Positions 1 to 9,143 are shown, counted from the stretch's first letter. The stretch: 64,000 bases of DNA from CALBPI01 sp942491885 (GCA_942491885.1 CALOCQ010000002.1:1426001-1490000); one strand, 5' to 3'. Notes: generated from the letters alone by a model not told the origin. Numbers and translations are program-made.

Positions 1-794
1 GCCGCCGTGCTTTGCGTAATCTGGAAAGGCGAATCAAACGGGTCGAAAACGATTTCATCTATCGACTCCTCCTCCGACTCGCTGCGATATACGGATCGTT
101 CGACCGCATTCTTGAGTTCACGCACGTTGCCCGGCCAGGGGTGCTTCAACAGGGTTGAGGCGGCGACAGCAGAAAATCCGGAAAAATGGCTGCGGTGTAG
201 CTCGGCGCACATGTTGACGGCAAAGCTGTGCGCCAATGGCAGGATGTCATCCAGACGTTCCCGTAGCGGTGGCACGGTGATGACATCAAACGCCAGGCGG
301 TCGAGCAGGTCCGCGCGGAAGGTCTTTCTGGCGACTCTCGCCTGCAGGTCCTCATTGGTCGCGGCGACAACCCTGACGTCGACCTGCAGCGTTTCGCTGC
401 CACCAACCCGCTCGAACTCCCCGTATTCGATAACGCGCAGGATTTTTTCCTGCACACGCATCGATACGGTGCCCAGTTCGTCGAGAATCAGCGTGCCATT
501 GTCGGCGCGCTCAAAGTGCCCGAGATGCCGCTGGCTGGCACCGGTGAAGGCGCCGGATTCATGCCCGAAAAGTTCGGATTCGAGGATGCTTTCCGTCAGC
601 GACGCGCAGTTCACCTTGATCAGCGGCTGCTCCCAGCGTTCTGACAAAAAGTGCAGACGGCTTGAGATCAGTTCCTTGCCGGTGCCACGCTCGCCGACCA
701 CCAAGACCGGCCGCGACACAGGCGCCGCACGCGAGACATGCTCAAGCGTTGCGAGAAATGCCGGAGCTTCGCCGATAAGGGGGGTTAGCTGCAT
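1..794 (-). CDS. pspF: Phage shock operon activator PspF (C-terminus cut by window edge)
   Basis: Bacterial enhancer-binding protein that remodels sigma-54 RNA polymerase at the psp promoter; in the family it is held inactive by PspA. The 264 visible residues begin MQLTPLIGEAPAF and form an AAA+ domain with a Walker A of the form GERGTGKE, the sigma-54-contacting GAFTGA loop (about residues 81-86), a Walker B ending LILDELG, and the WPGNVRELKN sensor segment. As in E. coli PspF there is no N-terminal receiver domain. The C-terminal helix-turn-helix lies beyond base 1. It is divergent from pspA, and the shared intergenic region holds the sigma-54 promoter. Start is the ATG at 794-792. Confidence 0.95.
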   Translation of the reverse strand, partial: MQLTPLIGEAPAFLATLEHVSRAAPVSRPVLVVGERGTGKELISSRLHFLSERWEQPLIKVNCASLTESILESELFGHESGAFTGASQRHLGHFERADNGTLILDELGTVSMRVQEKILRVIEYGEFERVGGSETLQVDVRVVAATNEDLQARVARKTFRADLLDRLAFDVITVPPLRERLDDILPLAHSFAVNMCAELHRSHFSGFSAVAASTLLKHPWPGNVRELKNAVERSVYRSESEEESIDEIVFDPFDSPFQITQSTA

Positions 795-860
795 TAAGTA
801 ATTATACCAGTAATTAACAATTCTATATAAAAAATAGTTAAATAAGCGAAATCTGGGTCC

Positions 861-875
861 TGTAATGAGATTACA
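861..875. promoter_or_regulatory. Candidate PspF upstream activator site (inverted repeat)
   Basis: Perfect dyad TGTAAT-GAG-ATTACA in the AT-rich pspF-pspA intergenic region. It lies about 80-95 bases upstream of the predicted psp transcription start, the distance range at which PspF binds in E. coli. The assignment as a PspF site is inference from position and symmetry; the surrounding AT-rich DNA could also hold an IHF site. Confidence 0.4.
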
Positions 876-926
876 AATATGATTAAAAGCACTTAAAAAA
901 CAGTTAGTTAAGAAATTATCACTAAC

Positions 927-943
927 TTGGCATGGTTCCTGCT
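927..943 (+). promoter_or_regulatory. Sigma-54 promoter of the psp operon
   Basis: TTGGCATGGTTCCTGCT matches the -24/-12 element: GG at 929-930 and GC at 941-942 are separated by exactly 10 bases. Transcription would start near 953, giving a leader of about 30 bases before pspA. Its position between pspF and pspA supports PspF-dependent control. Confidence 0.85.
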
Positions 944-983
944 TTTACCTGAATGAAGTTTATTTAATTCTGAGGCTAGGACT

Positions 984-1664
984 ATGGGTATTTTTTCAAG
1001 ATTCAGTGACATCGTGAATTCGAACATCAATGCGATTCTCGATAAGGCTGAGGATCCGGAGAAGATCGTCAGACTGATGATCCAGGAAATGGAAGACACT
1101 CTGGTAGAAGTGCGCTCAGCGGCGGCTCGTTCGATAGCGGACAAGAAATCGCTGAACCGCAAGCTGGAGGTGCTTGAGCACGATGTCGCCGACTGGGAGT
1201 CGAAAGCAGAGCTGGCGCTCTCCAAGGGGCGCGAAGATCTGGCGAAGGCCGCGTTGATGGAAAAAAACAACGCAGATCAGGCCGCGCAGACGGTGCGCGA
1301 CGAATATCAGGCGATCGATGAGTCGCTTACCAAGCTGAACGATGATATCGGGCGGCTAGAAGCTAAGCTCAAGGATGCCAAGCTTCGGCAACAATCGCTG
1401 TTGTCGCGCCACGATACGGCTAACAAGAGACTGGCGGCGCGCAAGCTGACGCACGGTTACAAGGTTGATGATGCTCTGGTTCGGTTCGAGCAGTATCAGC
1501 GGCGCATGGAAGACGTGGAAAGCCGGGTAGAGGCTTATGATCTGGGGCAACCGAAAGATCTCGATCATCAGTTTGCGAATCTCGAAGCAGAGGAAAGCAT
1601 TCGCGAAGATTTTGAGAGACTGAAGGCACGTGTTGCCGCACGCGATACTGCGAATCAGGCTTGA
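984..1664 (+). CDS. pspA: Phage shock protein A
   Basis: PspA/Vipp1 (ESCRT-III-like) peripheral inner-membrane protein that binds stressed membranes and, in the known system, inhibits PspF. 226 residues, close to the 222 of E. coli PspA. It opens with the amphipathic helix MGIFSRFSDIVNSNINAILD, followed by long, almost uninterrupted heptad-rich coiled coil with the family segment EDPEKIVRLMIQEMEDTL. A purine-rich ribosome site (GAGGCTAGG) precedes the ATG. First gene of the sigma-54 psp operon; pspB follows after 13 bases. Confidence 0.96.
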   Translation: MGIFSRFSDIVNSNINAILDKAEDPEKIVRLMIQEMEDTLVEVRSAAARSIADKKSLNRKLEVLEHDVADWESKAELALSKGREDLAKAALMEKNNADQAAQTVRDEYQAIDESLTKLNDDIGRLEAKLKDAKLRQQSLLSRHDTANKRLAARKLTHGYKVDDALVRFEQYQRRMEDVESRVEAYDLGQPKDLDHQFANLEAEESIREDFERLKARVAARDTANQA

Positions 1665-1677
1665 ATAGGAACTAACG

Positions 1678-1905
1678 ATGAGTCAGGCACTGTTTGTACT
1701 GTGCATATTATTTCTGACGATTGTCGCACCGCTCGCGATCATTCTTCACTTCGTGACGAAGTGGAAGACATCCCGCGAGCTGACACGGTCAGACGAAACA
1801 CTGATTGAGGAAGTATGGGAAATCGCCCAGAAACTCGAGAGCCGCGTCAATGTGCTCGAGACTATTCTCGACGACGAGGCGCCGAATTGGAGGAACAAGG
1901 TATGA
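1678..1905 (+). CDS. pspB: Phage shock protein B
   Basis: 75-residue inner-membrane protein; in E. coli PspB and PspC sense envelope stress and draw PspA away from PspF. One N-terminal transmembrane helix (about residues 4-26) is followed by a cytoplasmic coiled coil ending with the PspB-type tail VLETILDDEAPNWRNKV. Its stop overlaps the start of the next gene (ATGA), so the two are probably translationally coupled. Confidence 0.93.
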   Translation: MSQALFVLCILFLTIVAPLAIILHFVTKWKTSRELTRSDETLIEEVWEIAQKLESRVNVLETILDDEAPNWRNKV

Positions 1906-2180
1906 AAATGAACAGGCTGGAGCGTGAGTTACGCGGTCTGTACCTGGATCGTGAAAACGGGTGGCTGTTCGGCGTGTGTGCCGGGCTTGCCGACAGGTTC
2001 TCTATCGACCTCAATATTCTGCGCCTGATCGTCGCGCTTGGCACAGTTTTCGTCACGGTTCCGACCGTGATTGCCTACTCGCTGGCGGCTATTTTGCTGC
2101 GTGATCGTCCGCTACGACCGCGCGACCCGGGTCATGAACGTGATTTCTGGCGGACTAACGGCGGCAATGGAGGTTATTGA
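1902..2180 (+). CDS. Short PspC-domain protein
   Basis: 92-residue PspC-domain membrane protein. Residues about 10-65 carry the family core GWLFGVCAGLADRFSIDLN followed by a hydrophobic segment. It lacks the C-terminal helical tail that E. coli PspC and the next gene possess, so it looks like an additional PspC paralogue rather than the canonical subunit. Start chosen at the ATG overlapping the pspB stop (ATGA); an ATG two codons later is also possible. Confidence 0.85.
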   Translation: MKMNRLERELRGLYLDRENGWLFGVCAGLADRFSIDLNILRLIVALGTVFVTVPTVIAYSLAAILLRDRPLRPRDPGHERDFWRTNGGNGGY

Positions 2181-2181
2181 T

Positions 2182-2571
2182 ATGCACTCCCGCAATAATG
2201 GCGAGCGACGCCGTTTCTATCGCGACAGGACCAACGGCAAGATTGCCGGTGTTTGTGCCGGCCTGGCCGACTACTTCGGCTTTGATGTCACCGTCGTGCG
2301 AATACTTGCTTTGGTCGCACTATTCGTTGCTATGCCAGCCGCACTGCTGCTGTATTTCGGGCTTGCTTTTCTGGTGCCACCCGCTGAGTTCCCGAGCGAC
2401 CGGCAACAGCCGGAGCGAAACAGTTTTCGCAAGTCCTTGCGCTCGGCGCCCAGCACCACGGTGACGGATGTGAAGCGCTCGTTGCTGCGTCTGGATGCGC
2501 GTCTGGCACGGCTTGAGCGTTACGTTACGTCGCCGCGTTACAAGCTGGACAAAGAGTTCAGTGAGCTATAA
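2182..2571 (+). CDS. pspC: Phage shock protein C
   Basis: 129-residue PspC. Residues about 8-65 hold the domain core GKIAGVCAGLADYFGFDVTV and a transmembrane helix. The C-terminal tail contains LARLERYVTSP, closely matching the E. coli PspC tail (REMERYVTS), so this is the orthologue of the two PspC-domain genes. A strong GGAGG at 2169-2173 sits 8 bases before the chosen ATG, which lies one base after the previous stop. The likely role is sensing membrane stress with PspB. Confidence 0.92.
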   Translation: MHSRNNGERRRFYRDRTNGKIAGVCAGLADYFGFDVTVVRILALVALFVAMPAALLLYFGLAFLVPPAEFPSDRQQPERNSFRKSLRSAPSTTVTDVKRSLLRLDARLARLERYVTSPRYKLDKEFSEL

Positions 2572-2608
2572 TCGGACGGGATCTATCCCATCCAATGGAG
2601 AGAAATAA

Positions 2609-2842
2609 ATGATCAGTTCCCCGTTCAGCATGGTCGTAGCAATCGTCTTTATCGCGTGCTTCTTTAGCCTGGCGACACGCTACGTCGACGCGCGTTCTAA
2701 AGTCAGCGAAGACGACGGCGATCGGGGTGCCAGCGATGAGACGCTCGAACTGATCTCGCGACTCGAGCACCGTATTCAGGTCCTGGAGCGCATCGTGACC
2801 GATTCCGGTACGAACCTGAAGCGGGAAATTGACCGGCTTTAA
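2609..2842 (+). CDS. PspB-like small membrane protein at the end of the psp operon
   Basis: 77 residues: an N-terminal transmembrane helix (about 5-24), an acidic linker, then a coiled coil ISRLEHRIQVLERIVTDSG that strongly resembles the PspB tail. A GGAGAG ribosome site lies 6 bases before the ATG. It falls in the position of E. coli pspD but looks like a diverged second PspB. The gene order A-B-C-like-C-B-like suggests the operon grew by duplication. Function in stress sensing is inferred from context. Confidence 0.75.
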   Translation: MISSPFSMVVAIVFIACFFSLATRYVDARSKVSEDDGDRGASDETLELISRLEHRIQVLERIVTDSGTNLKREIDRL

Positions 2843-2942
2843 TCGCCCGCGCCAGCTTGCGCCAAATACCGTTACCGCTCGTAAGTGTTTAGCGCATCGC
2901 GTTGTAGCAGGCATTACCTGCCCCGCGGTTTGCCGCCAGAGC

Positions 2943-3299
2943 CTACTCTGTTTGCTCTTTGTAGGCGCGAACCTGCACGTTAAATTCTGCGGCAATACGC
3001 TCCATTTCATCGATCGCTGCGTTGTGCCGCTTGGACAGCAGCGCTTCGCGCTCCTTGGTGATTTCGTCCGATTCGTCGTCGGTTTTTGCGCTGGCCGTTT
3101 CTTCTTCGATGCAATCCAGATAGGTATTCATCGTATCCATGTAGGATTTGATCGCCTTCTGGCCGGCGAGCATGTCTTCCTTGCTGGCCTCCGCGCCGTT
3201 AGGAATATCTATGCGTGGCGGATACTCACAGTTGCCGAGTGCCGTTGCTGACAGCAGCGACAGGCTAATTAATGTCAGGGTCTTGCTCGCAAAGCGCAT
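2943..3299 (-). CDS. Small secreted protein of unknown function
   Basis: 118 residues with a Sec signal peptide (positively charged MRFASK, hydrophobic core to about residue 20, AxA-like ATALG end). The mature part is charged and helical, with two cysteines (about 24 and 62) that could form a periplasmic disulphide. No catalytic motif is visible. It is convergent with the psp operon and separated from it by 100 bases with no clear terminator. I do not recognise the family. Confidence 0.7.
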   Translation of the reverse strand: MRFASKTLTLISLSLLSATALGNCEYPPRIDIPNGAEASKEDMLAGQKAIKSYMDTMNTYLDCIEEETASAKTDDESDEITKEREALLSKRHNAAIDEMERIAAEFNVQVRAYKEQTE

Positions 3300-3415
3300 G
3301 ATGGTGTCCTCTGTGATTTGTCACCAGCCGCGACTAGTGGCGGCTGGTGTTGAGTGATCGGTGTTACACGGATTATAAGTCGCGCGGCGGCCGAATTCTA
3401 ATCGGCGGGGCAGGT

Positions 3416-5887
3416 TCAGGCGAACAGTGCCCGATGCTGGTCGGTTCCCTCTTGCTGGGCAAGCAGGCGCTCGGTGAATTCCTCGGCGGCCATAGGCTCT
3501 CCGAACAGCATTCCCTGACCAAAGTCACACTTGAGCTTGCGTAAGAACGCAAGCTGCGCCTGTGTCTCGACGCCTTCCGCCACGACGTCCAGTTTGAGGC
3601 TACGGCTCATTTCGATGATCGCTGAGACCATTGCAGCATCGTTTTCATTGGTTGCCACGTTACTGACAAACGACTGGTCAATTTTAAGTGTCTTGATCGG
3701 GAATTTCTGCAGCGCGCTCAACGAAGAATAACCCGTACCAAAATCGTCGATCGCAAGCTCCAGTCCAAAAGCCTTCAGTTGGTCGAGTACCGCGACCGTG
3801 CGCGGGATATCGTCCATCAGCGTGCTTTCCGTAATCTCGAATTCCACATCGGTAGGCTTGATTCCGTAGCGTGCAAAAATACGGTTGATGCGGTTAAAGA
3901 AATCTCTGTGGCGCAGCTGTTTCAAGGACAAGTTAATTGCGATTCGCCCTGGATTGCCGATGTCCTTATGCCAGCGCGATACGTCCTGGCACACACGCTC
4001 GATGACCCATTCGCCGATCTCGACAATGAGGTTGGTCTCCTCGGCGAGCGGGATAAAGTCATTCGGCGGGATCCGGCCGTAGTCCGGAAGGTCCCAGCGC
4101 ACGAGCGCTTCGGCGCCCATAATCCGGCCGGTTGCGAGCTCATATTTTGGCTGGTATTGGAGCAGCAATTCGTCGCGTTCGAAGCTACGCCGCAGCCGGC
4201 TCTTCAACATCAGGCGTTCTACGGCGGCGTCGTTCATCGACGAGTCGTAGAAACTAAATCTGTTGCCGCCGGCCTTCTTGGCCGCATACAACGCAGCATC
4301 TGCGTTGCGTAAAAGGTCGATGACGTTGTCGGCATCCGCCGGGTACATCGCGATACCCAGACTTGCCGTCATGTAGACCTCGTTACCCTGCACCTCAAAA
4401 GGTTCGGCAATCTCAGCCAGCAGATCGCGCCCCATGCTGCGCAGGCTGTCCTGCATGTTTTCGACCACAGGCAGGCCGTCGATAAAGGCGGCGAACTCAT
4501 CGCCGGCCAGGCGCCCGATAATGGCGCCTTCGGGTAAAGCGCGAACCATGCACTTCGTCAGAATCTCCAGCGTCGTATCGCCGGCGAGATGGCCGAACGT
4601 GTCATTAATGTCTTTGAACTGGTCAACATCGAGGTAGAACAGCGCAAGAACTTGTTTGCTGCGCCTGGCGCGGGCGATAGATCGCTGCAGCAGGTGCTGG
4701 AACTGCATGCGGTTCGGCACCTTGGTCATCGGGTCGATGCGTGCGAGGTAACGAATCCGCTCTTCGGAGCGCTTTCGTTCGGTGACGTTTTGCGCCGAAT
4801 AAACGCGGCCACCCAGCATCATGTCGTCAGTCTGGATCTCCGAGCGCGTCCACGAGACCGGCACGCTATCGCCGGCGATGGTCACGAAGCGCGTTTCCCG
4901 CGGCTGTGTTGACGGTGGCGCAGACAGGAATGCAGCACGGTCGTCTTTGTGGACGAGATCGCCCGCCGGCATTCCGAGCAGCTGCGTTTCTGTATAGCCG
5001 GTCAGTCGAATTGCGGCCTGATTGCAGTGCGTGATCGTGCCATCGTCACTGGTGACAAACAGCGCGTCATTCATGCTGCTCAATACGTTGTCGACATAGT
5101 CGCGCGAGATTGTTGTCTGGCGCAGCTGGTCGCGCATGGTGTTAAACGAGCGCGCCAGTTGGCCAAGTTCGTCGTCGCGCGTCTCTTCGAGCGGCTCACC
5201 GAAATCGCCACGCTGCAAACGCCGCGCCTGGCGCGTAATTGCTTGGATAGGCGATACCAGGCGACCGGCCATCGCCCAGCTCAGCAGCCCCCATAGTAGT
5301 GCCAGCACGAGAGAAGTTACGATAACCCAGATGGTCGCATTGGTTTGCCATTCCTGGCGCGCCGCGGTTTGCTGCTCACGAAATGCCGCTAACTGACGGT
5401 TAAACCCTTGTAGCGAGAAACCCATAACCAGCGTACCGAGCGACGTGCCGCCAAGCGTAATCGGCTCGGTCACGAGTACGTTGTCTTGTTGCCAGATTAA
5501 CCCCGGCGCCGACAGCGCCACGGTTGGACCCTCCAGGTCTCCGGCTGCGCCAATCAGGTTATTTTCGGCATCCAGAACCTGGATATAGACCAGGTCTTTG
5601 ATGCTGTTGCTGGTCTCTTCGAGCGCGGTCTGTAAATCGGCTATCCGATTGTCGCGAATAAGCCCGTCGATCTCGCGCTCGGTTGCGTTGATGCCCTGCC
5701 ACAGCCGGCTTTCCAGCTGGGCGACAAGATAGGTTCGACGCAGCTCAACACTGTCGTTAAGGAAGCGATCAACAATAATTCGGGTGTTGGCGAACAGCGC
5801 GAGCGAAACCACGCACACGACACTAAGCGTCAAAGCCAGCGTCGTCATCAGGACCCTCGGTGCGAGAGCTTTAGGTAACATGCTCAC
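3416..5887 (-). CDS. Membrane-anchored HAMP-PAS-GGDEF-EAL cyclic-di-GMP protein
   Basis: 823-residue cyclic-di-GMP enzyme. Order: transmembrane helix (about 11-33), periplasmic sensor region (34-185), second helix (186-205), HAMP (206-258), PAS (262-372), GGDEF (378-548) and EAL (565-815). The GGDEF signature is AGDEF (461-465), a tolerated variant. The EAL domain keeps EAL (593-595), the EITES loop, DDFGTG, the LKID lysine, AEGVE and QG, so phosphodiesterase activity is expected; which activity dominates cannot be read from sequence. The start is GTG at 5887 or ATG at 5881. It is monocistronic by its neighbours. Confidence 0.93.
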   Translation of the reverse strand: MSMLPKALAPRVLMTTLALTLSVVCVVSLALFANTRIIVDRFLNDSVELRRTYLVAQLESRLWQGINATEREIDGLIRDNRIADLQTALEETSNSIKDLVYIQVLDAENNLIGAAGDLEGPTVALSAPGLIWQQDNVLVTEPITLGGTSLGTLVMGFSLQGFNRQLAAFREQQTAARQEWQTNATIWVIVTSLVLALLWGLLSWAMAGRLVSPIQAITRQARRLQRGDFGEPLEETRDDELGQLARSFNTMRDQLRQTTISRDYVDNVLSSMNDALFVTSDDGTITHCNQAAIRLTGYTETQLLGMPAGDLVHKDDRAAFLSAPPSTQPRETRFVTIAGDSVPVSWTRSEIQTDDMMLGGRVYSAQNVTERKRSEERIRYLARIDPMTKVPNRMQFQHLLQRSIARARRSKQVLALFYLDVDQFKDINDTFGHLAGDTTLEILTKCMVRALPEGAIIGRLAGDEFAAFIDGLPVVENMQDSLRSMGRDLLAEIAEPFEVQGNEVYMTASLGIAMYPADADNVIDLLRNADAALYAAKKAGGNRFSFYDSSMNDAAVERLMLKSRLRRSFERDELLLQYQPKYELATGRIMGAEALVRWDLPDYGRIPPNDFIPLAEETNLIVEIGEWVIERVCQDVSRWHKDIGNPGRIAINLSLKQLRHRDFFNRINRIFARYGIKPTDVEFEITESTLMDDIPRTVAVLDQLKAFGLELAIDDFGTGYSSLSALQKFPIKTLKIDQSFVSNVATNENDAAMVSAIIEMSRSLKLDVVAEGVETQAQLAFLRKLKCDFGQGMLFGEPMAAEEFTERLLAQQEGTDQHRALFA

Positions 5888-6124
5888 TACCCGGCTGCGC
5901 GAGATGCAGCCTTAAATTGTTGATGAAGCGTCATCGTGGTCACTTCTTGTTCTTATTCTGATTTACCCGCCGCCCCCCGGCAGCTTCGAAATCAGTGTGA
6001 CGAATGCACGCGGACGCGTCCAGTGGGATTTACCTCAATCCAGACCTTATTTTGGACTGTTTTTCGGGTGATAAGTGCCGAAAACCGCGGGCGCGGCGTA
6101 GATGGCCTTACTCAGATGGCTGAA

Positions 6125-6553
6125 TTAACTGGCTTTTTTGTCGATAGCGGTAACCGCCGCATCGCGTTTCTCGTTGAAATTGCTCGATCTGCCCTGGCCA
6201 CCGGTAATGCGCATTTCGCCATCAATTACGGCGCCCTCTGCGACGGCAATCATGTCGCCCGTGACGGTGCCACGGATGCGGGCGGTTGAGGCGATTTCGA
6301 TGCTGCCGGTGGCGATAATGTCGCCGTCCACGCTGCCCGAGACGATAACGTGGCGTGCCTGTAGCGTGCCTTTCCAGGAGCCGCCGGACGTGATTGTCAC
6401 CACGCTCGTAAGCTTGCTGTCGCCAATGATCTTACCGCTGACCAACACATCATTGTCGCCCGCGAACTGACCGTTAATGGTGCAGCCTTCTGCGATGAGT
6501 GTCGTCGGTCCCGATTTCCCATCGCTGACCCGTCTTTTGCCAAACCCTGCCAT
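6125..6553 (-). CDS. Bactofilin family cytoskeletal protein
   Basis: 142-residue bactofilin (polymer-forming cytoskeletal family, formerly DUF583). The central part, about residues 18-120, is a run of short valine/isoleucine/glycine-rich strands (VLVSGKIIGD, HVIVSGSVDGDI, AVIDGEMRI) typical of the right-handed beta-helix that self-assembles into filaments. The flanking ends are disordered and charged. A GAGGAG ribosome site precedes the ATG. In the family these scaffold cell-shape or polar proteins; no partner such as an M23 peptidase is adjacent, so the local role is unknown. Confidence 0.92.
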   Translation of the reverse strand: MAGFGKRRVSDGKSGPTTLIAEGCTINGQFAGDNDVLVSGKIIGDSKLTSVVTITSGGSWKGTLQARHVIVSGSVDGDIIATGSIEIASTARIRGTVTGDMIAVAEGAVIDGEMRITGGQGRSSNFNEKRDAAVTAIDKKAS

Positions 6554-6690
6554 GTTTCCGTCTCCTCTCGGTGTGACATAAGCATACTCGCTCGACCCGA
6601 CAATTATTGTGACGCAGTTGGCAGCTGCGCGGCTACTGGCGGCTCCGCGGGTTGACCGCTACCATTAGCCCTCGATAAGGCGGGCAGCGC

Positions 6691-8253
6691 ATGAGCGACA
6701 CACTTCAAAAACGACTTACCGCGTTGCTGGACGAGGCACCGCGTGCTCTGAATGGCGGGCTGACAGGGCTTGAGAAGGAGTCTCTGCGCGTCGCCAAAGA
6801 CGGCTATCTGGCGACGACAGCGCATCCGCGCGGGCTCGGTTCAGCGCTAACCAACCGTTTTATCACCACGGATTTCTCCGAAGCGCTGCTGGAATTCGTC
6901 ACGCCGGCGTTCGATTCGCCGGCCGATACGCTGGAGTGTCTGACGGACATCCATCGCTTCACGATGGCCCAGATTGACGATGAACTGCTGTGGAATGCCA
7001 GCATGCCGTGCCTGATCGGCGACGAGCAGGCAATCCCGCTCGCGCGCTACGGCACGTCAAACGTTGCGCGCATGAAGACAATCTATCGGCGCGGATTGAG
7101 CTATCGCTACGGCCGTGCGATGCAGACCATCGCCGGCGTGCATTTCAATTTTTCACTGCCGGAGGCCTTTTGGCCGGTGTATCAGCAGGTCTGCGAGGAC
7201 GACAGCGACATACAGGCGTTCCGTTCGGCGGGCTATCTGTCACTGGCGCGCAATTTCCGTCGGGTGGGCTGGATCGTGCTGTATCTCTTCGGCGCGTCAC
7301 CCGCTATGTGCAAATCGTTCCTGGGTGACCGGCCCAGCGCGTTGGCGGAATTCGATGCCGAAACGCTATTCGAGCCCTATGCAACCTCGTTGCGTATGAG
7401 CGATCTTGGCTACAACAGCAAGGCGCAGTCACGACTGAAGATCTCGCTGAACACTCTGGATGAATACATTGCCGGGTTGACGGATGCGATTATGAAGCCG
7501 CATGCGGACTATGAATCGATCGGCGTTAAAGTCGCCGGGCAATGGCGCCAGCTGAACACGAATTTGCTGCAGATCGAGAACGAGTACTACAGCAGTATTC
7601 GGCCGAAACAAGTGGCGTTATCCGGCGAGCGACCAACGCTCGCGCTGCAACGTGCGGGCGTCCAATACGTCGAGGTTCGCTCGCTCGACATCAACCCATA
7701 TGACCCGGTCGGCGTCGGTGAAGAGCAAATGTACTTCATGCAGGCGCTGCTGGTGAGCTGCCTGCTACGCGACAGCGCGCCGTTGTCCAGCGAGCAAATG
7801 ACAGAGCTGGACGCGAACCATGTCATCGTGGCGCACAGCGGCCGCGCGCCGGCCCTGGAGCTTTCGCGTGACGGTAAGCCCGTGAGTTTGCAAAAATGGG
7901 CGGGCGAGATCCTGCGCGACACGATCGCCGTGGCGCGCGCAATGGACGGCGGCGATGGCCCGTATACCGCAAGCTGTGAAAAGCAAAAAGCGTTAATCGG
8001 AAACAGCGACCTTACACCGTCCGCCAGACTGCTCGCCGGGATGCTCGAGACAGGCCAGAGTTTCCATGAATTCACGATGGCGCAAGCGCAAGCGCATGCT
8101 GACTACTTCGCAGCTCTTGAGCCAATGCCGGCTGCACGTTGGGATGCGCTGAAAACAGAAGCGGCAGACTCAGTACTGCGCCAGCAGCAAATCGAAGAAG
8201 GCACACAGCGCAATTTCGATGAGTACCTTGCCGACTATTTTTACATGGTCTGA
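6691..8253 (+). CDS. gshA: Glutamate-cysteine ligase
   Basis: Catalyses ATP-dependent gamma-glutamylcysteine formation, the first step of glutathione synthesis. 520 residues, almost identical in length to E. coli GshA (518). The N-terminal GGLTGLEKESLRV holds the family glutamate cluster, and the interior has the GVHFNFSLP and EVRSLDINPYDPVG segments typical of the gammaproteobacterial class. The 3' end overlaps the convergent aminotransferase gene by 13 bases. No gshB is in the window. Confidence 0.96.
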   Translation: MSDTLQKRLTALLDEAPRALNGGLTGLEKESLRVAKDGYLATTAHPRGLGSALTNRFITTDFSEALLEFVTPAFDSPADTLECLTDIHRFTMAQIDDELLWNASMPCLIGDEQAIPLARYGTSNVARMKTIYRRGLSYRYGRAMQTIAGVHFNFSLPEAFWPVYQQVCEDDSDIQAFRSAGYLSLARNFRRVGWIVLYLFGASPAMCKSFLGDRPSALAEFDAETLFEPYATSLRMSDLGYNSKAQSRLKISLNTLDEYIAGLTDAIMKPHADYESIGVKVAGQWRQLNTNLLQIENEYYSSIRPKQVALSGERPTLALQRAGVQYVEVRSLDINPYDPVGVGEEQMYFMQALLVSCLLRDSAPLSSEQMTELDANHVIVAHSGRAPALELSRDGKPVSLQKWAGEILRDTIAVARAMDGGDGPYTASCEKQKALIGNSDLTPSARLLAGMLETGQSFHEFTMAQAQAHADYFAALEPMPAARWDALKTEAADSVLRQQQIEEGTQRNFDEYLADYFYMV

Positions 8254-9143
8254 ATCGGCGTACCGGTTTGCCACGCGTGTTTGCGGTGAATCTGCTGCAG
8301 GCGGGTCGTAAACCTGCCCCGCTCACCGTTGCCGATCGTCCGTCCGTCCACTTCCAGCACGGGCGTCAGTTCGCCCATCGTGCCGGTCGTAAATGCCTCG
8401 TCGGCGGTGTAGAGCTCGGTCAGTGACAGGTTGCGCTCCTCGACAGCAACGTCGTGGTGTCTTGCGAGCTGCAGAATCATGTTGCGGGTTATGCCGGGCA
8501 GACACGCATCGCCGTGCGGCGTCATTAGTACCTCGTCACGCACGATGAACAGGTTGGTGTCGTTTGTTTCCGCGATAAAACCGTTGATGTCCAGCATCAC
8601 GGCGCTATCCGCGCCGGCGACATTGGCTTCGATCGACGCCAGAATGTTGTTCAACAGATTGTTGTGGTGGATTTTCGAATCGAGAAACATCGGTGAGTTT
8701 CTGCGTATCGAGGCGGTGACCAGTCGGATACCGTCGTTGTTGTACACCGGTGGTTTCCACTCGGCCAGAACAATCAGTGTCGGGCCGGACTGATTAAAGC
8801 GCGGGTTCATTCCCGAGGTGATTTTCTCGCCACGCGTCAGTGTCAGGCGAATATGCACATCGTCCTGCATACCGTTGGCCGCCAGTGTACGGAACACGTC
8901 GCCGGTAATTCGCTCGGCGCTCGGGATCTGTTCGAAGGCGAGCGCATGGGCAGAGTCGCGCATCCGTCTTACATGCGCGTCGAGTGCCGCGATACGACCC
9001 TCATAAACTCGCAGCCCTTCCCACACCGCATCGCCGCCTTGCACGACGCTGTCGAACACCGAGACTTTCGCTGCGTCGCGCGCCAGCAGCTCGCCATTGA
9101 TCATGACTTTGATGGTCTGGTTGCGCGGGTCAATGCCTGTCAT
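8241..9143 (-). CDS. Class IV PLP aminotransferase (branched-chain/D-amino-acid type)
   Basis: 300-residue fold-type IV aminotransferase. The PLP lysine is in DSKIHHNNLLNN (Lys about 157). The phosphate-binding and dimer segments VWEGLRVYEG and GFIAETNDTNLFIV are present. It resembles IlvE and D-amino-acid transaminases; substrate cannot be settled from sequence. The ATG overlaps the stop of the upstream sulfotransferase gene, so the two are one transcription unit. Plant proteins called branched-chain aminotransferase-like fuse a P-loop sulfotransferase-like domain to this fold (recalled, not checked), which hints at joint function. Confidence 0.88.
   Translation of the reverse strand: MTGIDPRNQTIKVMINGELLARDAAKVSVFDSVVQGGDAVWEGLRVYEGRIAALDAHVRRMRDSAHALAFEQIPSAERITGDVFRTLAANGMQDDVHIRLTLTRGEKITSGMNPRFNQSGPTLIVLAEWKPPVYNNDGIRLVTASIRRNSPMFLDSKIHHNNLLNNILASIEANVAGADSAVMLDINGFIAETNDTNLFIVRDEVLMTPHGDACLPGITRNMILQLARHHDVAVEERNLSLTELYTADEAFTTGTMGELTPVLEVDGRTIGNGERGRFTTRLQQIHRKHAWQTGTPIQTM

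Noticed and set aside
7..801. Long plus-strand open frame at the left edge
   Set aside because: It mirrors pspF on the minus strand, which carries Walker A, GAFTGA and other AAA+ motifs; the plus-strand translation is serine/arginine-rich with no family pattern.
2907..2921. GCAGG-CATTA-CCTGC hairpin after the psp operon
   Set aside because: Five-base stem and no T-tract; too weak to call a terminator.
5888..6124. Intergenic DNA between the GGDEF/EAL gene and the bactofilin gene
   Set aside because: 237 bases checked on both strands: no convincing promoter, RNA or terminator seen.
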